Positions 61,169 through 64,000 of a stretch of 64,000 bases of DNA are shown in pieces. The position numbers and the translations under genes were made by a program. How positions within the stretch are numbered: the stretch's first letter is position 1; each line of letters starts with the position of its first letter. The DNA comes from Thermogemmatispora carboxidivorans (GTDB taxonomy: Bacteria > Chloroflexota > Ktedonobacteria > Ktedonobacterales > Ktedonobacteraceae), in the NCBI RefSeq assembly GCF_000702505.1, contig NZ_JNIM01000001.1, positions 5,184,327-5,248,326 on the forward strand. The letters are read 5' to 3'. The notes below the pieces were generated by a model that worked only from the letters and a program-made list of their open reading frames with translations, searched no databases and had not been told where the DNA came from.

Positions 61169-61169
61169 C
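61148..61169 (+). promoter_or_regulatory. Operator-like palindrome, copy 1
   Basis: GATATTAG-CATGCC-CTAATATC, a perfect 8-bp inverted repeat overlapping the spacer and -10. Confidence 0.7.
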
Positions 61170-61184
61170 TTAGCAACGTAGTCG

Positions 61185-61206
61185 GATATTAGGCTGACCT
61201 AATACC
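61185..61206 (+). promoter_or_regulatory. Operator-like palindrome, copy 2
   Basis: GATATTAG-GCTGAC-CTAATACC, matching copy 1 in both half-sites except one base, 37 bases further down and just after the expected start point. The spacers differ while the half-sites are kept, which points to protein binding rather than duplication. Confidence 0.7.
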
Positions 61207-61274
61207 GATATCGAAGGAACGCAAGGTCAGGCGGGGCGTATTCCCCGCTGTTGCTGTTGGAGGAGTATGACCGG

Positions 61275-61886
61275 ATGAGCAGACAGACAGACGTGAGGCA
61301 ACCAGCGCGGAGTTGGCTGTCATTGCTGGCCTGGAACACACGCGATATTTTGATTTTGGCGGCAATCAGCGTGGTCTTTGGCATCCTGCTGGGCGCCTTG
61401 CTGTACCCATACATGCTATCGGTAGTGCTCGGCCCGATTGTGGCCTGGGCCTGGATTGGACTCTATATTCTGCCGGGCTTCTTCATCGCTTATGCCCTGC
61501 GCAGGCCGGGGGCGGCCTTTTTGATCGCTCTGCTCTACTGCTTTGTGACGTTGCCCATCTCCCCCTACGGGCCGTCGATCATGATCACCGGCATTCTCTA
61601 CGCCTGCTCGGGTGAGATTAGCGTGGCCCTTGGAACGCGCTATCGTCACTTCGGCCTGCCCTGGATGGCTCTGACGGGCTTTCTCGGTGGCTTTGTGATG
61701 CTGATCATCTACGCTATCTTCTATCCTTCGTCTTTCCAGTTGGCGCTTCCTGTGCTGATCGGAGTGATCGCGATTACACTCGTGAGCAGCATGCTGAGCG
61801 GCATTCTGGCCAAGTATCTGGGTGATGCCGCAGCCCGCACCGGCGTCTTGGCCGGTACGATTCGCCGGGAGCAAGATGAAATCTGA
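61275..61886 (+). CDS. ECF transporter S component, YkoE family
   Basis: A 203-residue integral membrane protein with about five to six helices. LSLLAWNTRDILILAAISVVFG, FFIAYALRRPGAAFLIALLY and SPYGPSIMITGILYACSGEI are the family pattern of YkoE, the substrate-binding subunit of HMP/thiamine-type ECF transporters. Start ATG at 61275 after GGAGGAG. The fused double ATPase and a T-component follow, giving the YkoEDC order. Substrate in other bacteria is hydroxymethylpyrimidine or thiamine; cobalt is an older annotation. Here no thiamine riboswitch is visible, so substrate is open. Confidence 0.88.
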   Translation: MSRQTDVRQPARSWLSLLAWNTRDILILAAISVVFGILLGALLYPYMLSVVLGPIVAWAWIGLYILPGFFIAYALRRPGAAFLIALLYCFVTLPISPYGPSIMITGILYACSGEISVALGTRYRHFGLPWMALTGFLGGFVMLIIYAIFYPSSFQLALPVLIGVIAITLVSSMLSGILAKYLGDAAARTGVLAGTIRREQDEI

Positions 61887-62068
61887 TGCCCTCTGCCGGT
61901 CCAGGGAGCAAGATTGCAGCCTATGGCTCTCCCTGTCGCGCCAATCAGCGCTACCTCAGCCTCTCGCAGGGGTTGGTCAACGTCGACCAGCCCCCTCTCT
62001 CCATACCGGCTGCCGTAGTGGCTGGCCGAGAAAGCAGGCAGGGAGGAGACTGGGAGAGGAGAAAGGGA

Positions 62069-63919
62069 ATGAGTGAGACACGGACGGCGCTCATTGAGAT
62101 CGAAGATCTGACGGTCAAGTATCCTGGGCGACGGGCGCCAGCTCTAGAGGGGCTTCAGCTCCAGCTACGCGCTGGTGAGACGGTGCTGCTGTTGGGTCCC
62201 TCGGGTAGCGGCAAGAGCACGCTGGCGCTCACCCTCAACGGTCTGATTCCCCACAGTATCGGCAAGCTGCAGAGCGGTCGCATACGTGTCGCTGGCTTCG
62301 ATACTCGGCAGACGACGGTTGCTACTCTGGCGCAGCGGGTGGGCATTCTTTTCCAGGACCCGGAGGCCCAGTTTGTGATGTTTACCGTGGAGGATGAGAT
62401 CGCTTTCGGACTGGAAAATCTCTGCTTCTCTCCCGAGGAGATGGAGCGGCGCATCAGCGAAAGTCTGCGCCTGGTGGGGCTCACAGATCTGCGCTACCGC
62501 CGTGTTGAGCAGCTTTCAGGAGGGGAGAAGCAGCGAGTGGCGCTGGCGGCTCTGCTGGCGCTTGAGCCGGAGATCCTGGTTTTCGATGAGCCGACGGCCA
62601 ATCTTGATCCCCAGGGAACACGCGAGGTCTTCGACTTGTTGCGCCGCTGCAAGGAGACGGGCCGCTATACGATCGTGCTGATCGAGCATCGCCTCGATGA
62701 GCTGATGGATCTGGTGGAGCGCATGGTTGTGCTGGGCAAACGGGGCGAGGTGATCATAGATGGGGCCCCGCGCGAGGTCTTGCGCTCCCACCTGTCAACG
62801 CTCCAGGAGCTGGGGGTCTGGGTCCCCCAGGTAGCCAGGCTGGCCCACGCGCTCCAACAACATGGCTGGTCGCTTGAGCCATTCCCTCTCACGCTGAGCG
62901 AGGCCGCAGAGGTATTAACGAAGAGGCACGCGCTCAACATTTCCCGTCAGGCATCGCCGGCTCTCCTCACCAGCGCTTCGGCTCACAAGAACGGCCATCA
63001 GCAATCATCAGGCTCGCCTCCAATCAATCCCCAACCTGGTCAGGGAGAGGCAGCAATTGAGGTCTGCTCGCTTTCTTATCGCGCCGCCGGACGAGAGGTG
63101 CTGCAGGATGTTTCGCTGGCGCTTCCCCGTGGGGCCTTACTGGCTCTGGTCGGAGCCAATGGCGCTGGGAAGACCACCCTGGCGCAGCACCTGGTCGGCA
63201 TTCTGCAGCCGCCCCGGGGCTGCATCCGCTTGTTGGGCCGCGACCTCACCACAATTCCGGCTCGCGAGTTGACGCGCCACGTCGGTTATGTCTTCCAGAA
63301 TCCCGAACACCAGTTTATCACCGAGGCGGTCGAGGACGAGGTGGCCTATGGACTGCGCGTCATGGGTTTGCCTGCGACAGAGGTCCAGGAGCGCACACGT
63401 ACGCTGCTGGAGCGCTTCAACCTGCTCTCTCTGGCCCGCGCCAATCCTTTTACGCTGAGCCACGGCGAGAAGCGGCGCCTGAGCGTGGCCACCATGCTGG
63501 CAATGGGACAGGAAATTCTGATCCTTGATGAGCCAACCTTTGGCCAGGACGAGTACAACGCGACTGCCTTGCTGGAGTTGCTCTGGCAGCTCCACAGCGA
63601 GGGGCGCACGGTCGTCATCATCACGCACGATATGTCCCTGGTAGCCACTTACGCTCAGTATGTGGCAGTCATGAACCGTGGCAGGTTGCTGTTTTATGGG
63701 ACGCCAGCGGCCCTCTTTGCGCGCGAGGAGCTGCTGGCCGAGGCTCGTCTGATGCTGCCTCCACTGGCCGAGTTGGCGCGCCGGCTCGGCTGGTCGGATC
63801 TCCTGACGCTGGAGGATCTATGTGAGCGCTGCCTCCAGACAAGCTCTCTGACGCCGCAAGAAGCGATGGGCCAGGCTGAGGGAGCAGCTTCCCTGGAGGA
63901 GGGTAGGCCATGCAAGTGA
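62069..63919 (+). CDS. ECF transporter ATPase with two fused ABC domains (YkoD type)
   Basis: A 616-residue protein with two complete ABC ATPase domains. Domain 1 (about 5-235): Walker A GPSGSGKST, Q-loop FQDPEAQF, signature LSGGEKQRVALA, Walker B ILVFDEPTANLD. Domain 2 (about 330-560): GANGAGKTT, FQNPEHQF, a degraded signature LSHGEKRRL and ILILDEPTFGQD. It powers the S and T components. The Ser/Pro/Gln-rich linker joins the halves. ATG 62069 with GGAGAAAGGG is preferred; an in-frame ATG at 61886 overlapping the ykoE-type stop would add an unrelated 61-residue tail. Its end overlaps the next start by 10 bases. Confidence 0.93.
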   Translation: MSETRTALIEIEDLTVKYPGRRAPALEGLQLQLRAGETVLLLGPSGSGKSTLALTLNGLIPHSIGKLQSGRIRVAGFDTRQTTVATLAQRVGILFQDPEAQFVMFTVEDEIAFGLENLCFSPEEMERRISESLRLVGLTDLRYRRVEQLSGGEKQRVALAALLALEPEILVFDEPTANLDPQGTREVFDLLRRCKETGRYTIVLIEHRLDELMDLVERMVVLGKRGEVIIDGAPREVLRSHLSTLQELGVWVPQVARLAHALQQHGWSLEPFPLTLSEAAEVLTKRHALNISRQASPALLTSASAHKNGHQQSSGSPPINPQPGQGEAAIEVCSLSYRAAGREVLQDVSLALPRGALLALVGANGAGKTTLAQHLVGILQPPRGCIRLLGRDLTTIPARELTRHVGYVFQNPEHQFITEAVEDEVAYGLRVMGLPATEVQERTRTLLERFNLLSLARANPFTLSHGEKRRLSVATMLAMGQEILILDEPTFGQDEYNATALLELLWQLHSEGRTVVIITHDMSLVATYAQYVAVMNRGRLLFYGTPAALFAREELLAEARLMLPPLAELARRLGWSDLLTLEDLCERCLQTSSLTPQEAMGQAEGAASLEEGRPCK

Positions 63920-64000
63920 TTTACCAGGAGGGCGAGTCGCTGCTGCACCGCCTGAACCCGCTCAGCAAGGTTGTGGCCCTGGTGCCCGTGGTGCTTTTTG
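63910..64000 (+). CDS. ECF transporter T component (YkoC/EcfT), cut by window end
   Basis: The first 30 codons, MQVIYQEGESLLHRLNPLSK and a following hydrophobic stretch, match the start of EcfT/YkoC/CbiQ proteins, which typically begin with a short tail and HxLNPLxK before the first helix. The ATG overlaps the ATPase stop by 10 bases, and a GGAGGAGGG site lies upstream. The T component couples ATP hydrolysis to the S component in the membrane. Confidence 0.85.
   Translation, partial: MQVIYQEGESLLHRLNPLSKVVALVPVVLF

Larger units (their letters stand above)
60846..61274. other. Regulatory spacer before the ECF transporter operon
   Basis: About 430 bases. The right half carries a perfect -35, a -10 and two palindromic operator-like repeats. 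I looked for the conserved parts of a TPP riboswitch and did not find them. The left half shows nothing. Confidence 0.6.

Noticed and set aside
60846..61274. TPP riboswitch before the YkoE-type gene
   Set aside because: The conserved CTGAGA and ACCTGATCTGG-type segments are absent on reading; palindromes are present instead. A covariance search would be decisive.
61886..62068. N-terminal extension of the double ABC ATPase from an ATG overlapping the upstream stop
   Set aside because: The 61 extra residues do not resemble ABC proteins, and the ATG at 62069 has a good ribosome site.

Overview
This is a 64 kb piece of a GC-rich bacterial chromosome with long, GC-rich, non-coding spacers. I see no rRNA, tRNA, CRISPR array or insertion sequence. 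The gene set suggests a member of the Chloroflexota, most like the Ktedonobacteria (for example Thermogemmatispora). The pointers are zinc-ribbon/membrane/WD40 proteins in tandem, NarL-type GAF histidine kinases, a DnaB-DnaD-DnaC loader cluster, NnrS/DUF2249 genes and a YkoEDC-type ECF transporter. This placement is inference from gene content; no database was searched.

Layout. 0-6 kb: a FAH-family dehydratase and a semialdehyde dehydrogenase that look like the last steps of oxidative (Weimberg-type) pentose breakdown, a GAF histidine kinase/NarL regulator pair, and a PuuD-like amidohydrolase. 5.9-6.2 kb: a small orphan transcription unit with a very strong terminator. 6.3-16.2 kb: an FtsB/DivIC-like protein, a SprT-like metallopeptidase, rho with a leader ORF overlapping its start codon, FmdB plus a membrane protein, YchF, an M20 amidohydrolase, an SbcD-like nuclease and a small membrane protein.

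16.6-23 kb: a macro-domain protein, then a likely nitric-oxide or anaerobiosis-responsive cluster: a Crp/Fnr regulator, two DUF2249 proteins, two 12-TM heme-copper/NnrS-like proteins, a DUF59 Fe-S assembly protein and a cupin. Two promoters in it carry the same 18-bp imperfect palindrome at the same distance from their -10 boxes.

23-41 kb: HU, an MBL-fold hydrolase, an MFS transporter with an extra C-terminal domain, a zinc-ribbon lipo/sugar-binding-like protein, a ROK kinase followed by a probable pseudokinase, isoaspartyl peptidase, a CaiB-family racemase/transferase, an aminotransferase, an archaeal-type methyltransferase and a GH38 alpha-mannosidase. 41-54 kb: a zinc-ribbon membrane protein, gyrB, an RND efflux permease, two tandem paralogous WD40 proteins, a FIST sensor-domain protein and a VOC protein.

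54-59 kb: a replication module (DnaC-type loader, DnaD-like protein, DnaB with a 157-residue mini-intein), followed by an array of at least seven DnaA-box-like sites, three of them perfect, next to AT-rich DNA. It is a candidate oriC. 59-64 kb: two cyclophilins and a YkoE-YkoD-YkoC-type ECF transporter (last gene cut by the window edge) behind a promoter carrying two copies of a new-looking palindrome instead of a visible thiamine riboswitch.
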